Notes: generated by a model not told the origin, from the letters alone. Shown: positions 6,746 to 13,885, counted from the stretch's first letter. The stretch: 14,227 nucleotides of DNA from Thermoplasmata archaeon (GCA_030039865.1 JASHUS010000115.1:1-14227); one strand, 5' to 3'. Made by a program: numbers and translations.

Positions 6746-6879
6746 ACAGGCGGAATCTCGGTCGGCCGGCTTAGAGACAGGTCGATTTCGACGTGACTTG
6801 CCGTGTCTGACAAACGGGGGAGCGCGGCCCCGAACTTCTTGCTGGAACCGCTCTCGGGATTCTGCTCGCAACTGCGCCA

Positions 6880-7164
6880 TTGGCGATTACGACCGGGTCA
6901 TTCTACTATCTTGGCTACGCCGGAGTGGTAGGTATCGCGCTGGGTATCCTTGGAATCTTAGCCTACCATAACTACCAGCAGAGCGATCAGACGAACGTGC
7001 TGCTGCTCTGGTATGCCTTCACGCTAACCGCAGTCGGGGGGGTGGTTTCTCTCCTGGGGCTGTTCAAGTCATCGGCTTTTCCAAAGGGGGTCGCAACTAC
7101 TGTGGCGGTAGTCGGCGCCGTTCTAAATGCGGCGTCGGCGGGGATAATCTGGAAGGACCACTAA
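6880..7164 (+). CDS. Small multi-pass membrane protein, unknown; 5' end doubtful
   Basis: From the TTG at 6880 this encodes 94 residues with three hydrophobic segments, about 10-29, 40-62 and 70-90, ending in a short charged tail (WKDH). I do not recognise it. The same frame stays open back to a stop at 6808 and encodes another hydrophobic run (LLAGTALGILLATAPLA) just before the TTG, but without an ATG, GTG or TTG. A GTG at 6804 in another frame gives a typical start (VSDKRGSAAPNFLL) that would join this hydrophobic run if one base near 6838-6846 were skipped. A frameshift or sequencing error is therefore plausible, and the true protein may have four membrane segments. Its TAA overlaps the next gene's ATG, so the two are surely one transcription unit. 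Confidence 0.6.
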   Translation: MAITTGSFYYLGYAGVVGIALGILGILAYHNYQQSDQTNVLLLWYAFTLTAVGGVVSLLGLFKSSAFPKGVATTVAVVGAVLNAASAGIIWKDH

Positions 7165-7724
7165 TGAGCGGCGCGGGTCACGAAGTTGTCTTCGACATCT
7201 CAGCCGACACGGCGAAGTACTACCGGGAGCAGCTGCGTGTCGGGCGATGGGTCTCTACAGGTGTATTCGCCTTCTTTCTGTCGCTAATAATCGTAGGACT
7301 CGCCACGACCGGGCCCAACATCCAACCCTTGGCACTGTACCTGGTTCTCGCTTTGCTCGCGGGCGCGTTCGGGTTTGGTGCGTTCGTATATGCGATTCCC
7401 GGACCTGTGGAGCTCCGTGTTTCGCCCGGATCGATAGCTTTCCGATTCAAGGGGGGTCGAGTTGAACGCATTCAAACTCGGCCCCTCCGAACTCGGATTA
7501 GGTTAATCGAGCGAACCGCACCGCCAACCGCAGCTCGATTTCGAATTGAGAATGAATTGGAGCACTCTGTCCAGATAGGCATCAAACGCGTTCCGCTTAC
7601 GAGCGTCGCTCTGGAGACGGTTTCTAGAGAACTTACAGAATCCGGCATCTCGCCAGTTCAGATCAAGAAGGCCAATCCTCACGTGGGTAGCTGGCTGACA
7701 CAGGATTTTCGTCAGGCGAGGTAG
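7164..7724 (+). CDS. Two-TM protein with PH-like cytosolic domain, copy 1
   Basis: The protein has 186 residues. It opens MSGAGHEVVFDISADT, nearly the same as the copy at 9868. Two hydrophobic segments follow, about 30-52 and 56-78, with a short loop, so both ends should be cytosolic. The rest (about 80-165) alternates short strands, beginning GPVELRVSPGSIAFRF, and ends in a helix around LETVSRELTESG, an arrangement like bacterial PH-like domains. That fold call is inference. The start is shared with the stop of the upstream small membrane gene (TAATG), suggesting translational coupling and possibly a joint membrane complex. Related copies lie at 8765-9325 (interrupted) and 9868-10443. Codons are clearly less GC-biased than in purH or polD. 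Confidence 0.8.
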   Translation: MSGAGHEVVFDISADTAKYYREQLRVGRWVSTGVFAFFLSLIIVGLATTGPNIQPLALYLVLALLAGAFGFGAFVYAIPGPVELRVSPGSIAFRFKGGRVERIQTRPLRTRIRLIERTAPPTAARFRIENELEHSVQIGIKRVPLTSVALETVSRELTESGISPVQIKKANPHVGSWLTQDFRQAR

Positions 7725-8257
7725 GTCGATCTCCCCAGCCGAGTGGCTTGGACAGGGGGTTGACCGACACAGTTTGGTCCGCCCATCTTGCGCCACTCAC
7801 CATCCAAGATGTCCGCCGCTGGTGGGATTTTGGGATCGACTGGATTGGTACGCGCGGGAAGCGGCCAATCTGCCACGCTACTCCCCCGGGTCATCGGTTT
7901 CCCTGTCGTGGGCTGCCGAACTTTGTCGGCAACGGTAGTACTGCCTACCCGGGTCTCGCTTTGCGACTTGAGGGTCCCTGCTCGAATCCCTCGGTTTCCG
8001 GGATTCTCTATGGATCGCATCGCTTCCCTCCCACCTGTGGCTCATCGCGCCTACGATGCTCGCTGCGCCAGTCTCTCCTCGCTCGGCAGCTTGACCGCCG
8101 AGCCTGAACAGACGCGAGGCGACTTAGCTTGTTTCGAACCACTGTCGAGCAGCCAGTCCCGCGGTGCTCACCGGCGAGCCGTCCGAATCCGTTATGGAGT
8201 TCGACCTCTTCCCGCCGACAAGACGTGGGGGTGGGACGCGATGAAATTCTGGCTCAG
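7725..8257. other. Gene-poor stretch of the accessory region
   Basis: No frame here is convincing. A minus-strand frame of 102 codons (8020-7712) begins with an ATG preceded by GGGAGGG at good spacing and has an ordinary composition, but it resembles nothing I know. Overlapping plus-strand frames of similar length are equally open, so I do not call it. Between 7914 and 8006 there are several short hairpins in a row, described separately. A weak A/T patch near 8190 (GTTATGG) could be a promoter for the gene at 8258. Confidence 0.4.
7914..8006. other. Cluster of short hairpins, possible structured RNA
   Basis: Three clear stem-loops follow one another: TGCCGA/TCGGCA (7914-7919 with 7926-7931), GGTAG/CTACC (7934-7938 with 7945-7949) and GAATCCC/GGGATTC (7984-7990 with 8000-8006). 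Weaker ones lie between them (TCGC-TTT-GCGA near 7956-7966 and AGGG-T-CCCT near 7971-7979). Part of it resembles a tRNA T-arm, but no acceptor partner exists. Short stems are common by chance in this composition, so this is only a candidate. Confidence 0.2.
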
Positions 8258-8569
8258 ATGGCGAGCAAGAAGCCCCGAATCCCGCCGACGTTCACGCGAT
8301 CGCTAGAGCCGACCAATCCGCCCATCCTCGTTGACGGGGAGTGGTGGGAGTACTCCGATGGACAATGGGAGCTCGTGCTGGACGATGACGAGCTCGCGGA
8401 GATTGATCGGATATTGGCCGAAGATCGATGGGTGGAGGTCGAGTTCGCGCCAAACGGTGACTTCTACAAGATCGACGGGCGCCTGGTGAATCCCGACGGT
8501 AGCCCGCTGAAGCGACCTGCCCATCGAGGCGCGAAGCGCGGCAAAAAGTCCTCGCGGCGAACTCGGTAA
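8258..8569 (+). CDS. Small acidic, tryptophan-rich protein with basic tail, unknown
   Basis: From the ATG at 8258 this encodes 103 residues. The first 20 are basic and proline-rich (MASKKPRIPPTF). The centre is strongly acidic and Trp-rich, with D-G-E-W-W-E-Y-S-D-G-Q-W-E-L-V, then a helix D-D-D-E-L-A-E-I-D-R-I-L-A-E-D and a turn-rich segment with N-G-D-F-Y and N-P-D-G. The last 13 residues are very basic (GAKRGKKSSRRTR) and would suit nucleic-acid contact. I see no membrane segment or known catalytic motif. GTG codons at 8225 and 8231 are possible longer starts in the same frame. It is the only gene here with no membrane or nuclease character, and its link to its neighbours is unclear. Confidence 0.6.
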   Translation: MASKKPRIPPTFTRSLEPTNPPILVDGEWWEYSDGQWELVLDDDELAEIDRILAEDRWVEVEFAPNGDFYKIDGRLVNPDGSPLKRPAHRGAKRGKKSSRRTR

Positions 8570-8596
8570 CGAGCCCCACGCTCGGGAGAAATCCTC

Positions 8597-8640
8597 GATT
8601 TAGTTACACCGCACTGGGTCGCAATTGGATTTAGTTACAC
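8597..8640 (+). repeat. Pair of 13-bp direct repeats (GATTTAGTTACAC)
   Basis: GATTTAGTTACAC occurs at 8597-8609 and again at 8628-8640, 31 bases apart from start to start. A near-perfect inverted copy (TGTAACTGAATC, 11 of 12 matching the reverse complement) lies at 8697-8708. All are in the non-coding gap after the small acidic gene. The arrangement looks like a cluster of protein-binding sites. Confidence 0.7.
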
Positions 8641-8663
8641 ACGAGAGATTGCGGCGCAAGTTC

Positions 8664-8683
8664 CGTAGAAGGGAAGTTGTGCC
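8664..8683 (+). repeat. 20-bp direct repeat, copy 2
   Basis: Identical to 6697-6716, same orientation, 1967 bases downstream. The two copies bracket the small membrane-protein operon and the small acidic gene. Confidence 0.85.
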
Positions 8684-8764
8684 GATATTCCTCGACTGTA
8701 ACTGAATCGATTCAACGTGAGATCGATTGAAACTAGACTGACCGGATGGGCCGACCGGGTGGAC

Positions 8765-9325
8765 TCATCCTTCTCGGGCGCGCGTCTCAAAACGTATCAC
8801 TCGACACGGTCCCCACCGTGAATTTTGCGGGGTGCTTGACCGCAGAGCGAAACCCCTCGCCGCGGCCTCTGCGACTATCGCTTCGAAGGCATCCTTCGTA
8901 AGGTCGGTAGGGGGGCGATTCCATCGTCGAATCTCCCATAGCCTGCGACTGTACCGTGTTAGAGGGCTGTCCGAGTAATCGATCATCGCAACCCCGTGCG
9001 TGACTTTGCCCCAGGGGAGACTGTCAATCGAACCTGAATCCATACGGAAGCGGAGCCCATCGCCGTCGACCGATACAGCAACCGGTCCCAGCCGAGCCAT
9101 CCAGAAAGCCCACGCAGATAGACCAACTGCGAACGACAGCATTGCGTACATCGCCGGAAACGCAATGCTTTGGGTTGGATCCAATCATTGAATTCCCGAC
9201 TGAATCTTGATGAACCAGAGTAGGAAGCCGAGCCAGACGATTCCTAGCGCCACCATAAACCAGCGCATGCTTGCAAGATTGGCCTGGCGTTCCCTTGCGA
9301 ACTCTAACAAATCGAATGTCTGCAT
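8765..9325 (-). pseudogene. Two-TM PH-like family protein, copy 2, interrupted by in-frame TGA
   Basis: An ATG at 9325-9323 opens a 46-codon frame (MQTFDLLEFARERQ, then a hydrophobic segment, about residues 22-39) that ends at TGA 9187-9185. The same frame continues at once for 139 codons: a second hydrophobic segment, G-P-V-A-V-S-V-D-G-D-G-L-R-F-R, then strands and a final helix (L-T-K-D-A-F-E-A-I-V-A-E-A-A). Counting the TGA as one codon the whole is 561 bases and 186 residues, exactly the size of the copy at 7164-7724, with the same F-D, TM, TM, beta-domain order. The simplest reading is a nonsense mutation or sequencing error in one gene. Alternatives are two separate polypeptides (restart at TTG 9184 or ATG 9151) or readthrough. 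Confidence 0.7.
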
Positions 9326-9496
9326 GGAGTTGACTGAGAATCACATCTGCAGTTTTGGAACGCAACTGGAACGGGAGAAATGACTCTCGGGAAGTTTGAC
9401 CCACCGTAGTAACATCGCTAGAGCAAAGGTGCCTGACTCGTCCGTTTCCCGATAAAGCAGCATCGTGCTAACAGCTCGCCCCACTGTCAGTCAGTA
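9326..9496. other. Intergenic stretch between interrupted copy 2 and the HNH gene
   Basis: About 170 bases without a supported gene. It should contain the promoter of the leftward copy 2, but no strong TATA box is visible. CGATAAAG near 9450 is a weak candidate for something rightward. A GGGAAGTTTGACC at 9389-9401 shares its first eight bases with the 20-bp repeat, too little to call a third copy. Confidence 0.3.
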
Positions 9497-9835
9497 CTAG
9501 CTCCTCCGGCAGCCACAAGCGGCGCAGTGGCCTCGGTCGACCTTCGCCCTGTTGCAAGGCACACACATGGGCTGTAGATTCCGCAGATTCTCCGATCCGC
9601 CCCTAGACACCGCAACCCTATGGTCGACTTCCCATGAGCCTCGTCCGCCCTGCCGATAGGCGTTAAGGCCGTATTTCGACCGGACCAGCTGCTTCCGGCA
9701 GCACGCGCACATTCCCCGACCACGATTGAAGATCTCGTCCAATCGATACTCGTTGTAGGGCGCCAAGTTCGCCTCTCGAACCGATCGAAGCGCCTGGCAT
9801 GCTAAGATAATGCCGAGAACCTGCTTGGCCTTCAC
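9497..9835 (-). CDS. HNH endonuclease
   Basis: From the GTG at 9835 this encodes 112 residues. After about 40 helical residues come a first zinc pair C43-x2-C46, the core W68-E-V-D71-H72-R, then N86-L-Q-P-M-C91-x2-C94-N-R-A-K. This is the ββα-metal HNH layout: H72 as the general base and Cys pairs holding structural zinc are family knowledge. The tail adds another C-x2-C (HCAACGC). No partner domain (recombinase, reverse transcriptase, McrBC) is visible, so it could be a solo nuclease from a mobile element or a defence effector. The frame remains open for 28 codons upstream of the GTG, into the start of the neighbouring gene, without a usual start codon. The next gene diverges from it across about 30 bases. 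Confidence 0.88.
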   Translation of the reverse strand: MKAKQVLGIILACQALRSVREANLAPYNEYRLDEIFNRGRGMCACCRKQLVRSKYGLNAYRQGGRGSWEVDHRVAVSRGGSENLRNLQPMCVPCNRAKVDRGHCAACGCRRS

Positions 9836-9867
9836 AATCCGGCTTGGGATCGCTTTCAGCCACTCAG

Positions 9868-10443
9868 ATGTCCGGCTCCTCCGAACCTCTGGTATTTGAT
9901 GTGAGGTCGGAGAACACAGTCCTCAACGAGTCGAAGCGTCGATATGCGGTGATCTCGATCTGTTTTGCGGCTCTGTTGATTGGGTTCGCGCTGACTCTGC
10001 TCGTTGCCGGGGTCATCGCCTTGGCGAACAGCTCGCAATCGATGGCGAGGGTAGCGTTGCTGCTCGTCGGGGGGACTTGGGCGGCTATCATCGCGGGGCT
10101 AGTCATCTCAGGTCTTCGGTGGAGACATCCGGGCGCGGAATCCATCGTCGTCGACTCTTTGCGCGTCGAGCTGCGCTACCAGAACTGCACGTCGAGTGTC
10201 ACGAGGTGGAAGGACCCGGGTCTACGAATCGAACTTCGAGACTACGTTTCAATTCCCGGCCGGGCTGCTACTGCGGGGGTCGCGTATACAATCTATCTGA
10301 AGGGGAGCCAAACTGCGTTGAACGAACCCGCCTTTCGAGCCATAATGCACCAAATCAGCGTTCACGGTCTGCCCGACTCGGTCGGGGGGCCCCGTTGGTG
10401 GTCGGCCGACACGGCGAAAGTTCACAGAGTTCGTGGAAACTAG
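9868..10443 (+). CDS. Two-TM protein with PH-like cytosolic domain, copy 3
   Basis: From the ATG at 9868 this encodes 191 residues. The opening MSGSSEPLVFDVRSEN lines up residue for residue with the start of the protein at 7164 (MSG, then V-F-D at the same position), which fixes this start over the TTG at 9844. Two hydrophobic segments follow, about 26-50 and 60-82, then the cytosolic part: a strand S-I-V-V-D-S-L-R-V-E-L-R-Y, a T-R-W turn, further strands, and a helix N-E-P-A-F-R-A-I-M-H-Q-I-S-V-H-G. This is the same plan as the other two copies, although identity outside the motif is low. It is divergent from the HNH gene, and CTAAGATAAT near 9800-9809 could be its TATA box. Function unknown; a membrane-anchored adaptor or sensor is conceivable. 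Confidence 0.8.
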   Translation: MSGSSEPLVFDVRSENTVLNESKRRYAVISICFAALLIGFALTLLVAGVIALANSSQSMARVALLLVGGTWAAIIAGLVISGLRWRHPGAESIVVDSLRVELRYQNCTSSVTRWKDPGLRIELRDYVSIPGRAATAGVAYTIYLKGSQTALNEPAFRAIMHQISVHGLPDSVGGPRWWSADTAKVHRVRGN

Positions 10444-10490
10444 AGTGAGTAAGAGCGAGAGTCGAACACCCCCGCCGCGTCCGGCGCGGC

Positions 10491-10496
10491 CTTAAG
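10491..10496 (+). promoter_or_regulatory. TATA-like box for polD large subunit
   Basis: CTTAAG is the only A/T patch in a GC-rich run before the gene. Its centre lies about 26 bases before the GTG at 10520, so transcription would begin at or next to the start codon: a leaderless message, common in archaea. Confidence 0.5.
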
Positions 10497-10519
10497 TCTC
10501 GGGCCCCCGTGCGACCCTC

Positions 10520-13500
10520 GTGGAAACGTACTTTCGAGCGATCGAGGCGTCGGTCGACCGCGCCTACGAGGTCGCCGATCGCGCTCGGCGCGAGGGGTAC
10601 GATCCCGAGATCTCGCCCGAGATCCCGCGCGCGCAGGACATGGCCACGCGGGTCGAGAAGCTCCTCGCGCATCTCGGCATCGAGGGGATCTCGGCCGAGA
10701 TCCGGGAGCTCGCCGCCCGCCTGCCCCGGGAGGAGGTCGCGGTGGCGATGGCGCGGCGCCTGGCGCTCGACGCGAGCCGGCCCGGCTCGCTCGCCGATCG
10801 GGTCGACGCCGCCCTGCGCGTCGGCCTCGCGATCCTGACCGAGGGCATCCTCGTCGCCCCGCTCGAGGGGCTTGCCGAGGTCCACCTGCCCGCGGGCCGG
10901 GACGGCACGCCGTACATCGAGCTCTACTACGCCGGCCCGATCCGCGCGGCGGGCGGGACGGCGCAGGCGCTCAGCGTGCTGCTCGCGGACGTGGTCCGCC
11001 GCGACCTCGGTCTCGCGCGGTACGCTCCGGAACCGGGCGAGGTCGAGCGGTACCAGGAAGAGATCCCGCTGTACAAGTACCATCAGCACCTGCAGTACGT
11101 ACCCACGCCCGAGGAGATCGGGCTCATCGTCCGCAACGTTCCGGTCGCGATCTCGGGCGAGGCGACCGAGGGCGAAGCGGAGGTCAGCGCGTTCCGCAAC
11201 CTCGCCCGCGTGCCGACCAACGGGATCCGGGGCGGCGCGTGCCTCGTGATCGCGGAGGGGCTTTGCCAGAAGGCCGCGAAGCTCCGCAAAGTGGTCGAGA
11301 AGCTCGGCATCGACGGCTGGGAGTTCCTCGGCGAGATCGGTCACGGCTCGGCGGACGCCGAGGACACGCACACGCCGAAGTACCTCCAGGACTCCGTGGG
11401 GGGCCGGCCCGTCCTCGCGCACCCGAACCACCCGGGCGGGTTCCGGCTCGTTTACGGTCGGGCGCGCACGACGGGGCTCGCCGCGTGCGCGGTCAACCCG
11501 GCGACGATGGTGATCCTGCAGCACTTCGTCGCGATCGGCACGCAGGTCAAGCTCGAATTCCCGGGAAAGGCGACCGCGATGGCGGTCTGCGACACCGTGG
11601 ACGGGCCGATCGTCGAGCTCGACGACGGCACGGTCACGGCCGTGCACGACGTCGATCGGGCGGAGGCACTCCGCCCGCGGGTCCGGCGGATCCTCGATCT
11701 GGGAGAGCTCCTCGTCTCGTTCGGAGAGTTCGTCGAGAACAACCGACCGCTCGTGCCGGGCGCCTACTCGCTGGATTGGCATCTCGAGGAGCTGCGGGCC
11801 GCGGGCGCCGACCCGTTGACGGTCTCCTCGGTCACCGGCTACGACGGAGCGGTCGAGGTCTCCCGGGCGTACGACGTGCCGCTCCATCCTCGCTACCTCC
11901 TCTTCTGGCACGACCTCACGACCGCCGAGATCCGGGCCCTCTCCGAGTTCGTCGAACGGTCCGGTCAGTGGATCGAGGACGGGCTCGAACTACCGGCCGA
12001 TCCCCTGTGGCGCGAGACGCTCGCGCGCCTCGGCTTCCTCTCGTACCCGCTGTCGCCGGAACGCCTCCGAGGCGAGCCCGAGTCGAGCGTCGCCCTGGTG
12101 GGCGGCCTCGGCTTGTCACCGGAGGGAACGCTGCTTGTGCGACGCGTGGCGCTCGACCCGCCCGGCACCGACGCCCTCGACTACGTCAGTCGACTCGCCG
12201 GGGTCCGCATACGGGCCCGCGCGCCGTCGCGCGTCGGCGGGCGCGTGGGACGGCCCGAGAAGGCGTACCAGCGCGTGATGTCGCCGAACGTCCACGGACT
12301 CTTCCCGGTCGGGGCCGCCGGCGGGCCGACCCGCTCGCTGCCCGAGGCCGCGCGCCGCACGCTCCGCGACGGTACCCGCGTCGATCTCGGGGTCCGGCAG
12401 TGCCCGGCCTGCGGCCGCACGACGGTCTGGACCCGCTGCACGTGCGGGACCCACACGAGGCCGACCGGGCGGATCATCAGCGAGAACCTCCCGATCGCGC
12501 ACCTGTGGAGCGAGTCGCTCGCCCGCCTGCACTTGGGCAAGGTCCCGATGGTGAAGGGCGTCAAGGGTCTCACCTCGCCGGGCAAGGTCCCGGAACCGAT
12601 CGAGAAGGGGATCCTTCGCGCGACCCACCAGATCTCGGTCTACCAGGACGGCACGGCCCGCTTCGACCTCACCGACCTTCCGCTCACGCACTTCCGCCCG
12701 GCCGAGGTCGGCGCGGACCTCGCGACGCTCGCCCGCCTCGGCTACCGCGTGGACTGGACGGGGGCGCCGCTCCATGATCCCGAGCAGCTCGTCGAGCTCG
12801 CCCCGCAGGACCTCGTCGTCTCGCGCTCGTGCGGAGACTACCTGGCGCGGCTCGCGCAGTTCGTCGACGACGAGCTCGTGCGCCTCTACAACCTCGAGCC
12901 GTTCTACCGGGCCGAGCGGGCCGACGACCTCGTGGGCCAGATCGTGGTCGCGCTCGCCCCCCACACGTCGGGTGGGGTCGCCGGCCGGCTCCTGGGATTT
13001 ACGGAGGCCGAGGCGTGCTTTGCCCACCCGGTCTTCCACGCCGCGAAGCGGCGGAACTGCGACGGAGACGAGGATTCGGTCACGCTCCTCCTCGACGCCC
13101 TGCTGAACTTCTCCCGGGCGTACCTCCCCGAGAGCCGCGGCGCGCTGATGGATAAGCCGCTCGTGCTCACGACGCGGCTCGAGGCGACCGAGGTCGACAA
13201 GGAGGCGCACAACATCGACGTCGCGGCCCGGTATCCCCTCGCGCTCTACCGGGCCGCGGAGGAGCGACGGCCCGCGAAGGAGGTCGAGGGGCTGCTCGAC
13301 CGGGTCGGGCACCGGCTCGGGACCGCGACCGCGCTCTCGGAGTACCGGTTCACCCACGATACCCAGCGGATCGCGGGCGGTCCGGTGCGATCGGCCTACC
13401 GCGAGTCGCGCACGATGGCGGAGATGGTCGAACGCTCGACCCTCCTCGCGAGCGAGATCCGCGCGGTCGACGTGGCCGAGGCGGTCACGCTCGTGCTGAA

Positions 13501-13882
13501 CGCGCACTTCCTGCCGGACGTGATGGGGAATCTGAAGAGCTACGCGACGCAGCGGTTCCGCTGCAAGGACTGCGGCACGTCGTACCGCCGGCCGCCGCTC
13601 ACCGGTCGGTGCGTCGCCGAGCGTCCGGGCGGCGGCGTGTGCGACGGCGAGCTCCTCTCCACGGTGTACGAGGCTTCGGTCCGCAAGTACCTCCCCCTCT
13701 CCCAGCGGCTGGCGGGCGTCGACGGGATCACGCCGTACGTCCGCCAGCGCATCGATCTCCTCGCGGAGTCGGTCGCGACGCTCTTCCCCGGGTCGAGCGC
13801 CCAGACGACGCTCGACAAGTTCCGGCCCCGCGGGACGGCCGCGGCCGGGAGCGCTCCGCGCCCGCCCCGGACCGAACCGTGA
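10520..13882 (+). CDS. polC: DNA polymerase D (Pol II) large subunit DP2
   Basis: DP2 is the catalytic large subunit of archaeal replicative polymerase PolD and works with the DP1 exonuclease subunit, which is not in this window. The protein has 1120 residues and no intein, although this family often carries one. It begins METYFRAIEASVDRAYEVA, a normal DP2 start. The catalytic acidic motif is N846-C-D848-G-D850-E-D852 in the double-psi beta-barrel core, followed by the M-D-K-P-L-V-L-T segment. Zinc-binding cysteines occur at C628, C631, C640 and C642 and at C1015, C1018, C1031 and C1041. Near the C-terminus Q1095-T-T-L-D-K-F1101-R resembles a PCNA-binding PIP box, with Arg in place of the last aromatic residue. 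Start: GTG at the predicted transcription start. The gene precedes the tRNA by 35 bases. Confidence 0.97.
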   Translation: METYFRAIEASVDRAYEVADRARREGYDPEISPEIPRAQDMATRVEKLLAHLGIEGISAEIRELAARLPREEVAVAMARRLALDASRPGSLADRVDAALRVGLAILTEGILVAPLEGLAEVHLPAGRDGTPYIELYYAGPIRAAGGTAQALSVLLADVVRRDLGLARYAPEPGEVERYQEEIPLYKYHQHLQYVPTPEEIGLIVRNVPVAISGEATEGEAEVSAFRNLARVPTNGIRGGACLVIAEGLCQKAAKLRKVVEKLGIDGWEFLGEIGHGSADAEDTHTPKYLQDSVGGRPVLAHPNHPGGFRLVYGRARTTGLAACAVNPATMVILQHFVAIGTQVKLEFPGKATAMAVCDTVDGPIVELDDGTVTAVHDVDRAEALRPRVRRILDLGELLVSFGEFVENNRPLVPGAYSLDWHLEELRAAGADPLTVSSVTGYDGAVEVSRAYDVPLHPRYLLFWHDLTTAEIRALSEFVERSGQWIEDGLELPADPLWRETLARLGFLSYPLSPERLRGEPESSVALVGGLGLSPEGTLLVRRVALDPPGTDALDYVSRLAGVRIRARAPSRVGGRVGRPEKAYQRVMSPNVHGLFPVGAAGGPTRSLPEAARRTLRDGTRVDLGVRQCPACGRTTVWTRCTCGTHTRPTGRIISENLPIAHLWSESLARLHLGKVPMVKGVKGLTSPGKVPEPIEKGILRATHQISVYQDGTARFDLTDLPLTHFRPAEVGADLATLARLGYRVDWTGAPLHDPEQLVELAPQDLVVSRSCGDYLARLAQFVDDELVRLYNLEPFYRAERADDLVGQIVVALAPHTSGGVAGRLLGFTEAEACFAHPVFHAAKRRNCDGDEDSVTLLLDALLNFSRAYLPESRGALMDKPLVLTTRLEATEVDKEAHNIDVAARYPLALYRAAEERRPAKEVEGLLDRVGHRLGTATALSEYRFTHDTQRIAGGPVRSAYRESRTMAEMVERSTLLASEIRAVDVAEAVTLVLNAHFLPDVMGNLKSYATQRFRCKDCGTSYRRPPLTGRCVAERPGGGVCDGELLSTVYEASVRKYLPLSQRLAGVDGITPYVRQRIDLLAESVATLFPGSSAQTTLDKFRPRGTAAAGSAPRPPRTEP

Positions 13883-13885
13883 GCC

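Larger units (their letters stand above)
8570..8764. other. Non-coding gap rich in short repeats
   Basis: This gap separates the 3' ends of two convergent genes, so it need not hold a promoter for either. It nevertheless contains the two 13-bp direct repeats, their inverted partner at 8697-8708 and copy 2 of the 20-bp direct repeat. I see no open frame of useful size and no recognisable RNA gene. Confidence 0.5.

Noticed and set aside
7971..7990. T-arm-like GAGGG...TCGAATCCCTC suggesting another tRNA
   Set aside because: The loop is too long, and no acceptor-stem partner or anticodon arm can be placed around it. Possibly a coincidence or a very degenerate remnant.
7712..8020. Minus-strand 102-codon gene with a good ribosome-binding site
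   Set aside because: Plausible, but unsupported by any motif, and other frames of the same stretch are equally open. Left as part of the gene-poor stretch.
8597..8640. CRISPR-like repeat-spacer
   Set aside because: Only two 13-base repeats with an 18-base spacer, plus one inverted copy. Too short and too few for CRISPR, and no cas genes nearby.
9185..9187. TGA as a selenocysteine codon in copy 2
   Set aside because: The site lies in the loop between two membrane helices, neither related copy has Cys there, and no stem-loop of SECIS type is evident.
9389..9402. Third copy of the 20-bp direct repeat
   Set aside because: Only GGGAAGTT and two further C bases match; the rest differs, so it is within chance.
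10355..11911. Long minus-strand open frame (518 codons) opposite polD
   Set aside because: It lies antisense to strongly supported DP2 coding sequence and is very rich in Arg, Asp, Glu and Pro, typical of GC-rich shadow frames. No family motif is visible.
11239..12777. Long plus-strand frame (512 codons) inside polD
   Set aside because: Out-of-frame shadow of DP2 with Arg/Pro/Gly-dominated composition.
10520..13882. Intein in DP2
   Set aside because: DP2 genes often carry inteins, but the length (1120 residues) and uninterrupted conserved blocks show none.
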